NCBI GenBank assembly: GCA_934098375.1
Contig: CAKOOC010000002.1
Coordinates: forward strand, 33,586 to 97,585
Length of the DNA: 64,000 bases
Reading direction: 5' to 3'
Source of the DNA: an uncultured Bacilli bacterium
GTDB taxonomy: Bacteria > Bacillota_I > Bacilli_A > RF39 > UBA660
The position numbers and the translations under genes are program-made. Shown piece by piece: positions 56,483 to 64,000 of this stretch (positions are counted from its first letter, which is position 1; each line of letters begins with the position of its first letter). Below the pieces are notes generated by a model. That model was given only the letters and a program-made list of their open reading frames with translations, searched no databases and had not been told where the DNA came from.

Positions 56483-56902
56483 ATGGGAAATAGATACGTA
56501 ATGATAGAAATGTTTACAATATATGGAAATCCAATAGTAGACTGGATGGGATATCCAATTACTAGTGATAATCCTTTAACATACCACCATATTATAAAAA
56601 ATGAAGATAATGGTGAACTTTCAATTAAAAATGGTGCTTTATTAACTAGAAAAGCTCATATGAAACTTCATAGACTAGAAAAGCTGGCTCCTAACCTTTA
56701 TGAAGAATACTGCTTTATGTTTAGAATAATTAATGATATGAATTGTCCACCTACTAAAGAAATAATGGATATTATGTTTGTCTTAAAATTAAGATTAGAA
56801 AGTTTCTTTGATGAAATTAAGCATCAAAAACAAGATGAAACGAAACAAACTGTCTGGATGAAAAAAATGAAAAGAGCCTATAAAGCTGGACATAAGCATT
56901 AA
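56483..56902 (+). CDS. HNH-like nuclease-fold protein inserted between nusG and rplK
   Basis: 139 residues. The central part TYHHIIKNEDNGELSIKNGA, then LLTRKAHMKLHRLE, matches the HNH pattern (His-His, then Asn, then paired His). No zinc-binding CxxC pairs are present. The C-terminal 60 residues are helical and basic. AGGGAGG precedes the ATG. It stands alone between the nusG terminator and the rplK promoter; it could be a small homing-type or housekeeping nuclease, or a protein using the fold for another purpose. Confidence 0.6.
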   Translation: MGNRYVMIEMFTIYGNPIVDWMGYPITSDNPLTYHHIIKNEDNGELSIKNGALLTRKAHMKLHRLEKLAPNLYEEYCFMFRIINDMNCPPTKEIMDIMFVLKLRLESFFDEIKHQKQDETKQTVWMKKMKRAYKAGHKH

Positions 56903-56916
56903 TGCTAAAAAATCCC

Positions 56917-56945
56917 TTGAATTTCTTTGAAACATGTGATATTAT
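56917..56945 (+). promoter_or_regulatory. promoter of rplK-rplA
   Basis: TTGAAT (56917-56922), 17-base spacer, TATTAT (56940-56945) with upstream TG (TGaTATTAT). Confidence 0.8.
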
Positions 56946-56979
56946 CTTAAATGCAATTATATATTTTTATATAAATGTA

Positions 56980-57040
56980 AGTGGAGGGGAATGCGGATTA
57001 GCCCATACCACTAAGCGAAAATGAAAGGATGTGTTTTTCG
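56980..57040 (+). promoter_or_regulatory. structured rplK leader
   Basis: AGTGG/CCACT arms enclose GGGGAATGCGGATTAGCCC, and CGAAAA (57016-57021) pairs with TTTTCG (57035-57040), placing AAAGGA in the loop and the first base of the GTG start codon in the stem. This may be the site of ribosomal-protein (L1-type) autoregulation; not matched to a known leader by me. Confidence 0.4.
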
Positions 57041-57630
57041 TGGCAAAAGAAGTCGTAAAAAGAATTAAATTACAAATTCCTGCTGGCAAAGCAACACCAG
57101 CTCCACCTGTTGGAACGGTTTTAGGGCCTGCCGGTATTAATTTAGGAGAATTCTGTACAAAATTTAACGATGCATCAAAGGATAAAATGGGCGATATTTT
57201 ACCTGTTGAAATTACTATTTTTGATGATCGTACATTTGATTTTGTATTAAAAACTCCACCTGCTGCTTTCCTATTAAAGAAAGTTGCTGGCATTCAAAAA
57301 GCATCTAAGAAAGGTGCTAATGAAATAGTTGCTACAATTACAAAAGATCAATTACGTCAAATTGCAGAAACAAAAATGCCTGATTTAAATGCATATACTA
57401 TTGAAGATGCAATGAAAATCATTGAAGGAACTGCACGTAACATGGGTATTGCTGTTAAAGGTTTAAATGACGCTGAAATGGCTGAACATGCTGCCGAAGC
57501 TGCTGAAGCTGAAAAAGAAGCTGCTAAAAGAGAAGCTGAATTAGAAGCTTTAGAAGAAGAAGTAAAAAATGACAATGTTGATGTTGAAGTAATAAGCAAA
57601 GAAAATACTGAAAACAAAGAAGAAGAATAA
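57040..57630 (+). CDS. rplK: 50S ribosomal protein L11 with long acidic C-terminal tail
   Basis: 196 residues starting at GTG 57040 ([20 protein letters not shown]); AAAGGA lies 11 bases upstream, and an earlier in-frame GTG at 57031 is too near that site. Residues 1-141 are a complete L11: N-terminal domain with [18 protein letters not shown] and C-terminal rRNA-binding domain ending [12 protein letters not shown]. Residues 142-196 are an extra Ala/Glu-rich coil ([20 protein letters not shown]) and acidic end. Normal bacterial L11 stops near 141. The extension has no shadow frame that explains it. Confidence 0.95.
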   Translation: MAKEVVKRIKLQIPAGKATPAPPVGTVLGPAGINLGEFCTKFNDASKDKMGDILPVEITIFDDRTFDFVLKTPPAAFLLKKVAGIQKASKKGANEIVATITKDQLRQIAETKMPDLNAYTIEDAMKIIEGTARNMGIAVKGLNDAEMAEHAAEAAEAEKEAAKREAELEALEEEVKNDNVDVEVISKENTENKEEE

Positions 57631-57674
57631 AATAAAAAATTATCCGCAATTAACCACGATTGGAGGGAAAGAAA

Positions 57675-58373
57675 ATGAAAAAACTAGGAAAAAAATATGT
57701 GGAAGCTTCTAGTAAAGTTGAAAAAAATAAAGAATATGACATTACTGAAGCAATTAGTTTAGTAAAAAATACTAGTATTACTAAATTTGATAGTTCTGTT
57801 GAAGTTGCAATGAACCTAAACATAGACACTAAAAAATCTGACCAACAATTAAGAGGATCAATTGTTCTTCCTAATGGTACAGGTAAAACAAAGAAAATTT
57901 TAGTTCTAGCAAAAGGTGCTGCTGCTACTGAAGCAAAAGAAGCCGGAGCAGATTATGTTGGAGACACTGATTTAATCGAAAAAATCTCTAATGAAAACTG
58001 GTTTGATTTTGATGTAATCATTGCTACACCAGAAATGATGCCACAATTAGGTAAAATAGGTAAAGTTTTAGGACCTAAAGGTTTAATGCCTAACCCTAAA
58101 ACTGGAACTGTTACTGTTACCCCAGCAAAAGCTGTTGCTGATGTAAAAAAAGGTATGATAGAATATCGTGCTGATTCATACGGTAATGTTCATTCTATTA
58201 TTGGTAAGGTATCATTTGATGAAAAAGCATTACAAGAAAATTTAACATATTTTGTTAATAATATTATTAAAAACAAACCAACAACTGTTAAAGGTGCATT
58301 TGTAAAAAGTATAACAATTTGTACAACAATGGGTCCTGGAATAAGAATTAGTTTAAATTCTTTTGACAGATAA
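57675..58373 (+). CDS. rplA: 50S ribosomal protein L1
   Basis: 232 residues. MKKLGKKYVEASSKVEKNKE at the N-terminus, then DVIIATPEMMPQLGKIGKVL and GPKGLMPNPKTGTV, the hallmark rRNA/mRNA-binding segment, and GNVHSIIGKVSF. Forms the L1 stalk and often represses its own operon. ATG 57675 follows GGAGGG; the longest ORF starts with TTG on the ribosome binding site itself. Confidence 0.97.
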   Translation: MKKLGKKYVEASSKVEKNKEYDITEAISLVKNTSITKFDSSVEVAMNLNIDTKKSDQQLRGSIVLPNGTGKTKKILVLAKGAAATEAKEAGADYVGDTDLIEKISNENWFDFDVIIATPEMMPQLGKIGKVLGPKGLMPNPKTGTVTVTPAKAVADVKKGMIEYRADSYGNVHSIIGKVSFDEKALQENLTYFVNNIIKNKPTTVKGAFVKSITICTTMGPGIRISLNSFDR

Positions 58374-58410
58374 TCAAAATTGTTATATACTAAAAACGTT
58401 AAAAAAACTT

Positions 58411-58503
58411 TTTATCCGAAGACCGCAGGGGCTTAATGCTTAATAATCCTGCCGAGGAAGGTTACACAATAACTCTAACTTTCCTTGATGGAAAGTTTTT
58501 TTA
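58411..58503 (+). ncRNA. L10 leader with attenuator
   Basis: CCGAAGACCGCAGGGG (58416-58431) and ATCCTGCCGAGGA (about 58445-58457) match the conserved kink-turn and CCTGC pairing of ribosomal L10 leaders in Bacillota. A terminator follows in the same leader. L10(L12)4 binding would favour termination of rplJL transcription. Confidence 0.85.
58477..58503 (+). terminator. attenuator terminator in the rplJL leader
   Basis: AACTTTCC/GGAAAGTT with loop TTGAT and seven or more T, 24 bases before the rplJ ATG. Confidence 0.85.
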
Positions 58504-58526
58504 TAAAAAATATAAAGGAGGAAACA

Positions 58527-59018
58527 ATGGCAAGTACAAAAATTCTTGATGCTAAAAAAGAAGTAATAAATGAAATAACAGATAAAATTAAAAATTCTGA
58601 ATCAGTAGTATTATTTTCTTATCAAGGGTTAACTGTTGCTGAAATGGCTGATTTAAGAAATAAAGTTAAAGAAGCTAATGGTGAAGTAAAAGTTTATAAA
58701 AATACTTTAGTAAAAAGAGCAACAGATAGTCTAAATTTAGACTTATCAACTGACCTTGAAGGACCTAATGCAATTTTATTTGGTAAAGATTTATTAGAAC
58801 CAATTAAAGCATTAAGCAAATTCACAAAAGACCATAAGTGTGCTGAAATTCGCTCTGGAATCATTAATGGCGAAGTTGTTGATAACGCTGTTATTAATGA
58901 ATACGCTAGTATTCCATCTATGGAAGGCTTACTTACTATGCTTGCAGGTGGTATGATAGAACACGTTAAAAATCTATCTATAGCATTAAATTTATATGCT
59001 GAAGGATTAGAAAAGTAA
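58527..59018 (+). CDS. rplJ: 50S ribosomal protein L10
   Basis: 163 residues. KKEVINEITDKIKNSESVVL, then FSYQGLTVAEMADLR and VKVYKNTLVKRA, are typical of L10; the C-terminal helix that carries L7/L12 dimers follows. ATG 58527 is set by GGAGG; the longest ORF starts with TTG inside the attenuator. Likely autoregulated through its leader. Confidence 0.96.
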   Translation: MASTKILDAKKEVINEITDKIKNSESVVLFSYQGLTVAEMADLRNKVKEANGEVKVYKNTLVKRATDSLNLDLSTDLEGPNAILFGKDLLEPIKALSKFTKDHKCAEIRSGIINGEVVDNAVINEYASIPSMEGLLTMLAGGMIEHVKNLSIALNLYAEGLEK

Positions 59019-59044
59019 TTTAAAAAAAGAAAGGAAAGATTATA

Positions 59045-59410
59045 ATGGCTAAAATTACAAAAGAAGATTTTATTAATTCATTAAAAGAAATGACTATTCT
59101 TGAAGTAAAAGAATTAGTAGACGCAATGAAGGAGGAATTCGGAGTAGATCCATCTGCTGTAGCTGTTGCTGCTGCACCTGCTGCTGCCGCTGAAGAAGGA
59201 CCTTCAACAAAAACTGTTGTATTAAAAGATGCTGGAGCTGCTAAAATCGGCGTAATTAAAGTAATTCGTGAAATTACTGGATTAGGCTTAGTAGAAGCAA
59301 AAGGTGTTGCTGACAATGGTGGTAACATTAAAGAAAACGTTTCTTTAGATGAAGCAAATGAAATTAAAGCTAAATTAGAAGAAGCTGGAGCTACTGTAGA
59401 ATTAGTTTAA
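59045..59410 (+). CDS. rplL: 50S ribosomal protein L7/L12
   Basis: 121 residues. N-terminal dimerisation helices ([20 protein letters not shown]), the Ala-rich hinge ([15 protein letters not shown]) and the C-terminal domain ([28 protein letters not shown]) that recruits translation factors. Cotranscribed with rplJ, 26 bases away, GAAAGGA site. Confidence 0.97.
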   Translation: MAKITKEDFINSLKEMTILEVKELVDAMKEEFGVDPSAVAVAAAPAAAAEEGPSTKTVVLKDAGAAKIGVIKVIREITGLGLVEAKGVADNGGNIKENVSLDEANEIKAKLEEAGATVELV

Positions 59411-59414
59411 TCTC

Positions 59415-59441
59415 AAAAAAGCCTCGTTTAGAGGTTTTTTT
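59415..59441 (+). terminator. Rho-independent terminator of rplJL
   Basis: AAAAAAGCCTC/GAGGTTTTTT with loop GTTTA. Confidence 0.88.
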
Positions 59442-59456
59442 ATGCATAAAAATCTA

Positions 59457-59485
59457 TTGCCTAATTTACAAATTATAGTTATAAT
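59457..59485 (+). promoter_or_regulatory. promoter of the small membrane-protein pair
   Basis: TTGCCT (59457-59462), 17-base spacer, TATAAT (59480-59485). Confidence 0.7.
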
Positions 59486-59509
59486 AAAAAGTATAAGAGA
59501 GGGAATAAA

Positions 59510-59671
59510 ATGAAACTAAATAATAATGGTTGGGGATATCAAATGATGACACTTCTAATGAGCATTTTAATTGGTTTTTTACTTGTAGCATCTTATTACA
59601 TATATAATTACTATGATAAAATGATTGATAGCATTCCTCAAGCAGATTATATAGTAGTGGGTGAAAAATGA
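59510..59671 (+). CDS. 53-residue membrane microprotein
   Basis: Too short for a usual ORF list but well supported: GAGAGGG ribosome binding site, a proper promoter and an ATGA overlap with the next gene. The peptide MKLNNNGWGYQMMTLLMSIL, then IGFLLVASYYIYNYYDKMID, has one membrane helix from about residue 11 to 35 and a short outside tail. The N-N-G-W-G start followed directly by a hydrophobic helix is reminiscent of pilin-like/secretion microproteins, but the prepilin Glu5 is lacking. Function unknown. Confidence 0.7.
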   Translation: MKLNNNGWGYQMMTLLMSILIGFLLVASYYIYNYYDKMIDSIPQADYIVVGEK

Positions 59672-60012
59672 AAAAAACATCAGTATTATTAATAATATTA
59701 TCAATTTTAATCGTATGCACTTTGACCTTTATTGGTTTAAACTTAAAAAAACAAAATAAGCCATATGTTGACTTAGAAGAAACACTAAAATTCAAAGCGG
59801 AAAGTATGATCGGAGCAAATCCTAGTTTAATAAAAGAACTTGATAGTAAAATAACGTTAGCGTCACTAAAAGAAAACGGTTATGAAGTTGATACAAAAGT
59901 TAATGATGACACTTGTGAAGGTTATGTTTTAATTGAAAAACAAGGACAAGTTTTAAAATATAATCCTTACATAAAATGTCAGAAATATGAAACTAAAGGA
60001 TATACTAAATAA
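59668..60012 (+). CDS. small membrane-anchored extracytoplasmic protein
   Basis: 114 residues: short basic N-terminus, one membrane helix (about 5-26: VLLIILSILIVCTLTFIGLN) and an outside domain with two cysteines (about 86 and 106: DDTCEGYVLIEK, YIKCQKYETKG) that could form a disulfide. Translationally coupled to the 53-residue microprotein, so the two probably form one complex. No family recognised. Confidence 0.72.
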   Translation: MKKTSVLLIILSILIVCTLTFIGLNLKKQNKPYVDLEETLKFKAESMIGANPSLIKELDSKITLASLKENGYEVDTKVNDDTCEGYVLIEKQGQVLKYNPYIKCQKYETKGYTK

Positions 60013-60154
60013 CTAATAAAAAATGCTTTTGTTATCTTAAATATATAAATTTTCAAATAAATTGCTTAAGAAGTTTTTAATATGAGGAAAATATTAATGA
60101 GAAAGTAAAATAATTTAATTGTTAAATGACCATTAAATAAGTTGGAGGTAAATA

Positions 60155-60397
60155 ATGGTAATTTTTATTATTTTTATGGTTTTTTGTTTAATTTTGTATC
60201 TACTTGGAATTCAGGTGCCAGACCCTATGGATAAATCTAAAGATAAAAAATCTGATATCGAAAAAGAAATGGATACTTTAGAGTTAGAAGAATGGCAAAA
60301 AGATTTAGTTAGAGAAGGAAGATTTTCGCCAACTTCGTTTGGTTCTAAGGAATGTAATGATTTAGATGATAATTCTTATTATAAAGACGATATATAG
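60155..60397 (+). CDS. 80-residue single-span membrane protein
   Basis: One N-terminal membrane helix (VIFIIFMVFCLILYLLGI) followed by a charged, acidic cytoplasmic or outside tail (SDIEKEMDTLELEEWQKDLV). GGAGG ribosome binding site at 60143-60147. No family recognised. The 140 bases upstream contain no other ORF and no clear promoter. Confidence 0.6.
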   Translation: MVIFIIFMVFCLILYLLGIQVPDPMDKSKDKKSDIEKEMDTLELEEWQKDLVREGRFSPTSFGSKECNDLDDNSYYKDDI

Positions 60398-60437
60398 TCA
60401 CTTCTAAACATTAGTTAAAATTATAATCGGTAAGATC

Positions 60438-60484
60438 AAAAGCAAGGATATTTATGAATGAGAATATCACTCAACCTTGCTTTT
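60438..60484 (+). terminator. branched Rho-independent terminator
   Basis: AAAAGCAAGG (60438-60447) pairs with CCTTGCTTTT (60475-60484); an inner GATATT/AATATC hairpin sits between. T-rich tail follows. Confidence 0.7.
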
Positions 60485-60583
60485 TATTTTTCATTTCGTT
60501 TTTAAACTTATACAAATTATTTTGTAACACATAAAAACTTATCACAAATTACCCATAGAGTAAGCAAAATATAATAAATTTTC

Positions 60584-60612
60584 TTGACACGAATATAATA
60601 TAATGTTATATT
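60584..60612 (+). promoter_or_regulatory. promoter of the rpsL-rpsG-fusA operon
   Basis: TTGACA (60584-60589), 17-base spacer, TATATT (60607-60612) with upstream TG (TGtTATATT). One of the best promoters in the window. Confidence 0.88.
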
Positions 60613-60629
60613 AATTGTGCATTTAATTT

Positions 60630-60690
60630 TGGGTTCTACGTTAGGTAGAACCTGAATTTATGAAAGATACAACACACCAGGAAGTGTGTA
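60630..60690 (+). promoter_or_regulatory. rpsL leader with two hairpins
   Basis: The stretch 60398-60707 holds no gene: a terminator, this promoter and this leader. The leader has GGTTCTAC/GTAGAACC (about 60632-60653) and ACACACC...GTGTGT (about 60671-60688). The second ends shortly before AGGAAGGAG. Both could take part in S7- or S12-dependent control; not assigned to a known family. Confidence 0.45.
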
Positions 60691-60707
60691 TTAGGAAGGA
60701 GATAAAA

Positions 60708-61124
60708 ATGTCTACAGTAAATCAATTAGTTAAACATGGTAGAAAAGACAAAACTAAAAAGAAGAAAAGCCCAGCTTTAAATATGGGACTTAACAGCATG
60801 GAAAGAAAAACTACAGCTACAGATCATCCACAAATGAGAGGCGTTTGTACACGTGTTGGTACTAAAACACCTAAAAAACCAAACTCAGCATTAAGAAAAT
60901 ATGCTCGTGTAAGACTTTCAAATGGTAGAGAAGTAGATACTTATATTCCAGGTGAAGGACATAACTTACAAGAACATAGTGTAGTATTAATTCGTGGTGG
61001 TCGTGTTAAAGACTTAATCGGTGTTCGTTATCATATTATCCGTGGAACATTAGATACTCAAGGTGTTAACGATCGTAAACAATCAAGAAGTAAATACGGT
61101 ACTAAAAAACCAAAAAATAAATAA
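60708..61124 (+). CDS. rpsL: 30S ribosomal protein S12
   Basis: 138 residues. [60 protein letters not shown] and [17 protein letters not shown] are the conserved blocks of the decoding-site protein. ATG 60708 is set by AGGAAGGAG; the longer ORF runs through the leader hairpin. The lysines that mark streptomycin sensitivity (TPKKPNS and GGRVKD) are present. Confidence 0.97.
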   Translation: MSTVNQLVKHGRKDKTKKKKSPALNMGLNSMERKTTATDHPQMRGVCTRVGTKTPKKPNSALRKYARVRLSNGREVDTYIPGEGHNLQEHSVVLIRGGRVKDLIGVRYHIIRGTLDTQGVNDRKQSRSKYGTKKPKNK

Positions 61125-61140
61125 TTAAGGAGGAATAAAT

Positions 61141-61608
61141 ATGCGTAAAAGACGTGCAATAAAACGTGATGTTTTACCAGATCCTATTTATAATTCAAAA
61201 GTAGTTACTAAATTAATTAACGCCGTTATGAACGATGGTAAAAAAAGTACTGCAGCTGGAATTGTAAATGAGGCATTTGATAAAATAAAAGAACAAACAA
61301 AACAAGATCCGATGGAAGTTTTCACTAAAGCAATGGAAAATATTACTCCTGCTTTAGAAGTAAAATCACGTCGTGTTGGTGGATCTAATGTTCAAGTTCC
61401 AATTGAAGTTAGTGAAACTAGAGGACAAACACTTGCTCTTCGTTACTTAATCAATTATGCAAGATTAAGACCAGGAAGAGGAATGGCAAATAAATTAGCT
61501 GCCGAAATTATGGATGCTGCAAATGGTGTTGGTGGAGCCGCTAAAAAACGTGAAGATACTCACAAAATGGCCGAAGCTAATAAAGCATTTGCTCATTATA
61601 GATGGTAG
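61141..61608 (+). CDS. rpsG: 30S ribosomal protein S7
   Basis: 155 residues. [20 protein letters not shown], then [33 protein letters not shown] and the C-terminal [13 protein letters not shown] are all typical. Primary 16S rRNA-binding protein of the head domain; in many bacteria it represses this operon. GGAGGA site. Confidence 0.97.
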   Translation: MRKRRAIKRDVLPDPIYNSKVVTKLINAVMNDGKKSTAAGIVNEAFDKIKEQTKQDPMEVFTKAMENITPALEVKSRRVGGSNVQVPIEVSETRGQTLALRYLINYARLRPGRGMANKLAAEIMDAANGVGGAAKKREDTHKMAEANKAFAHYRW

Positions 61609-61617
61609 AGGTTATAG

Positions 61618-63690
61618 ATGGCAAGAGATGTATCTTTAGATAAAATAAGAAATATCGGTATAATGGCTCACATTGATGCCGGAAAAACAACTTTTACCGA
61701 AAGAGTATTATTCCATACGGGAATTACTCATAAAATTGGTGAGACTCACGATGGTGAATCTCAAATGGACTGGATGGAACAAGAAAAAGAAAGAGGTATC
61801 ACAATTACTAGTGCTGCAACAACTGCTCACTGGAAAGGATATCGTCTAAATATTATTGATACTCCAGGTCACGTAGACTTCACAATTGAAGTACAAAGAA
61901 GTTTAAGAGTATTAGATGGTGCTGTTACTGTTCTAGACTCACAAGCAGGTGTAGAACCACAAACTGAAACAGTATGGAGACAAGCAAACGAATATAAAGT
62001 TCCTAGAATGATTTTCTCTAATAAAATGGATAAAATGGGTGCCGATTTTACATACACCTTAAAAACTATTAAAGAAAGACTAGGTGCTAACGCTGCTCCA
62101 ATCGCATGGCCAATTGGCGCTGAAGATTCATTCGTTGGAATTATTGATATTCTAAATAGACAAGCCATATACTATGATGGCGGTGAACATGAAGAATATG
62201 AAGTTAAAGAAATTCCCGAAGAATTAAAAGATTTAGCAGAAACTAAGAGAGTTGAACTTATCGAAGCAGTTGCTGAATATGATGATGAATTAATGGAAAA
62301 ATATCTTGAAGGTGAAGAAGTATCTATTGATTTAATTAAACGTGCTATTCGTAAAGGAACCCTATCAGCAAGTTTCTTCCCAGTAATGTGCGGAACAGCA
62401 CTTGGAAACAAAGGAGTTAAATTTGTTTTAGATGCTGTTATTGATTACATGCCTGCACCAACAGACATTCCTGCTATTGAATGTACTGATAAAAATGGTA
62501 ATGATGTATTAAGACATCCAAGCGATTCAGAACCATTTACTGCTTTAGCATTTAAAATTATGACAGACCCATTTGTAGGTAGATTAGCATTCCTAAGAGT
62601 TTACTCAGGAGTACTAAAATCTGGTTCTTATGTATTAAACTCAACTAAGGGTGAAAAAGAAAGAATTGGACGTATCTTACAAATGCATGCAAATCAAAGA
62701 AAAGAAATAACTGAAGTATATGCTGGTGAAATCGCAGCTGCTGTAGGTTTAAAAAATACAACTACTGCTGATACACTATGTGATGAGAAAAATCCAGTTA
62801 TTATGAAAGGTATGGAGTTCCCACTTCCAGTTATTGATATGGCTATTGAACCAAAATCAAAAGCTGATCAAGACAAAATGGGCTTAGCACTTCAAAAATT
62901 ATCAGAAGAAGATCCAACATTTAAATATAAAACTGATCCTGAAACTGGCCAAACAGTAATTTCAGGTATGGGTGAGTTACATTTAGATGTTTATGTAGAT
63001 CGTATGAAAAGAGAATTCGGTGTTGAAGCAAATGTTGGTAGACCACAAGTTGCTTACCGTGAAACATTAACACAGACAGCTGAATGTGAAGGTAAATATA
63101 TTAAACAATCAGGTGGACGTGGACAATACGGTCACGTATGGATTAAATTCGAACCAAATAAAGATAAAGGTTATGAATTTGTTGACGCTATCGTTGGTGG
63201 TGTAGTTCCTCGTGAATACATTCCTGTAACTGACAAAGGCTTACAAGAAGCTATGGCTGGCGGTATTTTAGCAGGATATCCAATCGTAGACGTAAAAGCA
63301 ACATTATTTGATGGTTCATACCATGATGTAGACTCATCAGAAATGGCGTTCAAAATTGCTGCATCAATGGCATTAAAAGAAGCCAAAAATAAGTGTAAAC
63401 CAGTTCTTTTAGAACCAATTATGAAAGTATCTGTAGTTGTTCCAGAAGAATACATGGGTAATGTAATGGGTGATTTAACATCACGTCGTGGTAGACCACT
63501 AGGACAAGAATCTCGTGGTAACGCCCTACAAATTACTGCAATGGTTCCACTATCAGAAATGTTCGGATATATGACATCTTTAAGAAGCAATTCTCAAGGG
63601 CGTGGTACATTCGTTATGGAACTTGATCATTATGAAGAAGTTCCAAAATCAATCGCTGAAGAAATTATCAAGAAAAACAGCGTAAACTAA
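61618..63690 (+). CDS. fusA: elongation factor G
   Basis: 690 residues, translocation GTPase. G1 [20 protein letters not shown]2 [14 protein letters not shown]3 [13 protein letters not shown]4 SNKMDKMG, and domains II-V with [20 protein letters not shown] in domain III and [14 protein letters not shown] in domain V. Length normal. Starts 9 bases after rpsG with AGAGGTTAT as a weak site, suggesting coupling. Confidence 0.98.
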   Translation: MARDVSLDKIRNIGIMAHIDAGKTTFTERVLFHTGITHKIGETHDGESQMDWMEQEKERGITITSAATTAHWKGYRLNIIDTPGHVDFTIEVQRSLRVLDGAVTVLDSQAGVEPQTETVWRQANEYKVPRMIFSNKMDKMGADFTYTLKTIKERLGANAAPIAWPIGAEDSFVGIIDILNRQAIYYDGGEHEEYEVKEIPEELKDLAETKRVELIEAVAEYDDELMEKYLEGEEVSIDLIKRAIRKGTLSASFFPVMCGTALGNKGVKFVLDAVIDYMPAPTDIPAIECTDKNGNDVLRHPSDSEPFTALAFKIMTDPFVGRLAFLRVYSGVLKSGSYVLNSTKGEKERIGRILQMHANQRKEITEVYAGEIAAAVGLKNTTTADTLCDEKNPVIMKGMEFPLPVIDMAIEPKSKADQDKMGLALQKLSEEDPTFKYKTDPETGQTVISGMGELHLDVYVDRMKREFGVEANVGRPQVAYRETLTQTAECEGKYIKQSGGRGQYGHVWIKFEPNKDKGYEFVDAIVGGVVPREYIPVTDKGLQEAMAGGILAGYPIVDVKATLFDGSYHDVDSSEMAFKIAASMALKEAKNKCKPVLLEPIMKVSVVVPEEYMGNVMGDLTSRRGRPLGQESRGNALQITAMVPLSEMFGYMTSLRSNSQGRGTFVMELDHYEEVPKSIAEEIIKKNSVN

Positions 63691-63701
63691 TTGAATAATA
63701 C

Positions 63702-63730
63702 TTGAATTATATTCAAGAATTAGATAAAAT
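63702..63730 (+). promoter_or_regulatory. internal promoter of tuf
   Basis: TTGAAT (63702-63707), 17-base spacer, TAAAAT (63725-63730). The -35 overlaps a small hairpin CTTGAAT/ATTCAAG. It would let tuf be expressed above the level of fusA. Confidence 0.65.
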
Positions 63731-63764
63731 ATTTTTGTAGAAAATTTTAAAGGAGGAAATAAAA

Positions 63765-64000
63765 ATGGCAAGACAAAAATTTGATCGTAGCAAACCACAT
63801 GTTAATATTGGTACTATTGGACACGTTGACCATGGTAAAACAACATTAACTGCTGCTATAACAAAAGTATTACATGATGAAGGTAAAGCTGACTTCGTTG
63901 ATTATGCAAATATCGATAAAGCACCTGAAGAAAGAGAAAGAGGTATTACTATTAATACTGCTCACGTTGAGTATGAAACTGACAAACGTCACTATGCTCA
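63765..64000 (+). CDS. tuf: elongation factor Tu, 5' part (runs off the window)
   Basis: The first 78 codons are present: [20 protein letters not shown], then [16 protein letters not shown] with the P-loop GHVDHGKT, and [17 protein letters not shown] covering G2. AAAGGAGG precedes the ATG. The rest lies beyond base 64000. Confidence 0.97.
   Translation, partial: MARQKFDRSKPHVNIGTIGHVDHGKTTLTAAITKVLHDEGKADFVDYANIDKAPEERERGITINTAHVEYETDKRHYA

Overview
The window is AT-rich, densely coded chromosomal DNA of a low-GC Gram-positive-type bacterium. TGA is used as a stop and tryptophan is read from TGG, so the code is standard (table 11), unlike Mycoplasma. Small genes, single-copy housekeeping loci, a T-box in front of pheST, an L10 leader, extended -10 promoters (TGnTATAAT) and the gene order mrnC-rlmB-sigH-secE-nusG-rplK-rplA-rplJ-rplL ... 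rpsL-rpsG-fusA-tuf point to Bacillota, class Bacilli. My best guess is an uncultured, host-associated, Mollicutes-neighbouring lineage of the RF39 type; that taxonomic guess is inference only. It has a wall-type glycan (TagO, TagA, MnaA) and lipoproteins (Lgt).

Layout. 1-17.6 kb: probable metG tail, a DcuC/YfcC-type transporter, a transglutaminase-like protein, T-box-controlled pheS-pheT, an XRE regulator with a dead ImmA/IrrE-type domain, pcrA, an AAA ATPase, ligA, and an operon with a two-binding-domain GGDEF-like sensor and a YihY protein. 17.3-20 kb: an FtsX relic, a Zn/Cd P-type ATPase and a dinD relic. 20-24.3 kb: a binding-protein ABC importer (lipoprotein, ATPase, fused permease) operonic with a winged-helix/LicC-type cytidylyltransferase. 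24.3-25.3 kb: a 3'-truncated ISL3-type transposase. 25.5-39.4 kb: a surface-glycan locus (flippase, sulfotransferase-like, LicD, three glycosyltransferases, Wzy-like polymerase, acyltransferase, TagA, MnaA, TagO, HAD-GtrA fusion, PssA-like).

39.4-41.2 kb is a graveyard of broken pieces (DUF1016/YhcG nuclease, ABC transporter 5' ends, a probable ackA tail) around one intact DUF1016 nuclease. 41.2-54 kb: MacB-like ABC transporter, pduL, dus, two unknowns, uvrA, a YvlD-like protein, lgt, a thioredoxin-reductase-like flavoprotein without the usual NADPH motif, and a collagen-like protein paired with a glycosyltransferase. 53.9-64 kb: the translation/transcription block, in which rpoB-rpoC are absent from their usual place between rplL and rpsL and three tiny membrane-protein genes sit there instead; L11 carries a 55-residue acidic tail.

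How parts may work together. The importer plus LicC-like enzyme (20-24 kb) and LicD (28 kb) could form a route that takes up a ready-made phospho- or phosphono-headgroup, activates it with CTP and attaches it to the glycan built by the adjacent locus; no choline kinase (LicA) is seen. TagO, MnaA and TagA would make the GlcNAc-ManNAc lipid linkage unit, with Wzx/Wzy-type export and polymerisation. PduL and the ackA remnant suggest an acetyl-phosphate route that has been rearranged. Several start codons were moved from the longest possible ORF to the one with a ribosome binding site; reasons are given per entry.
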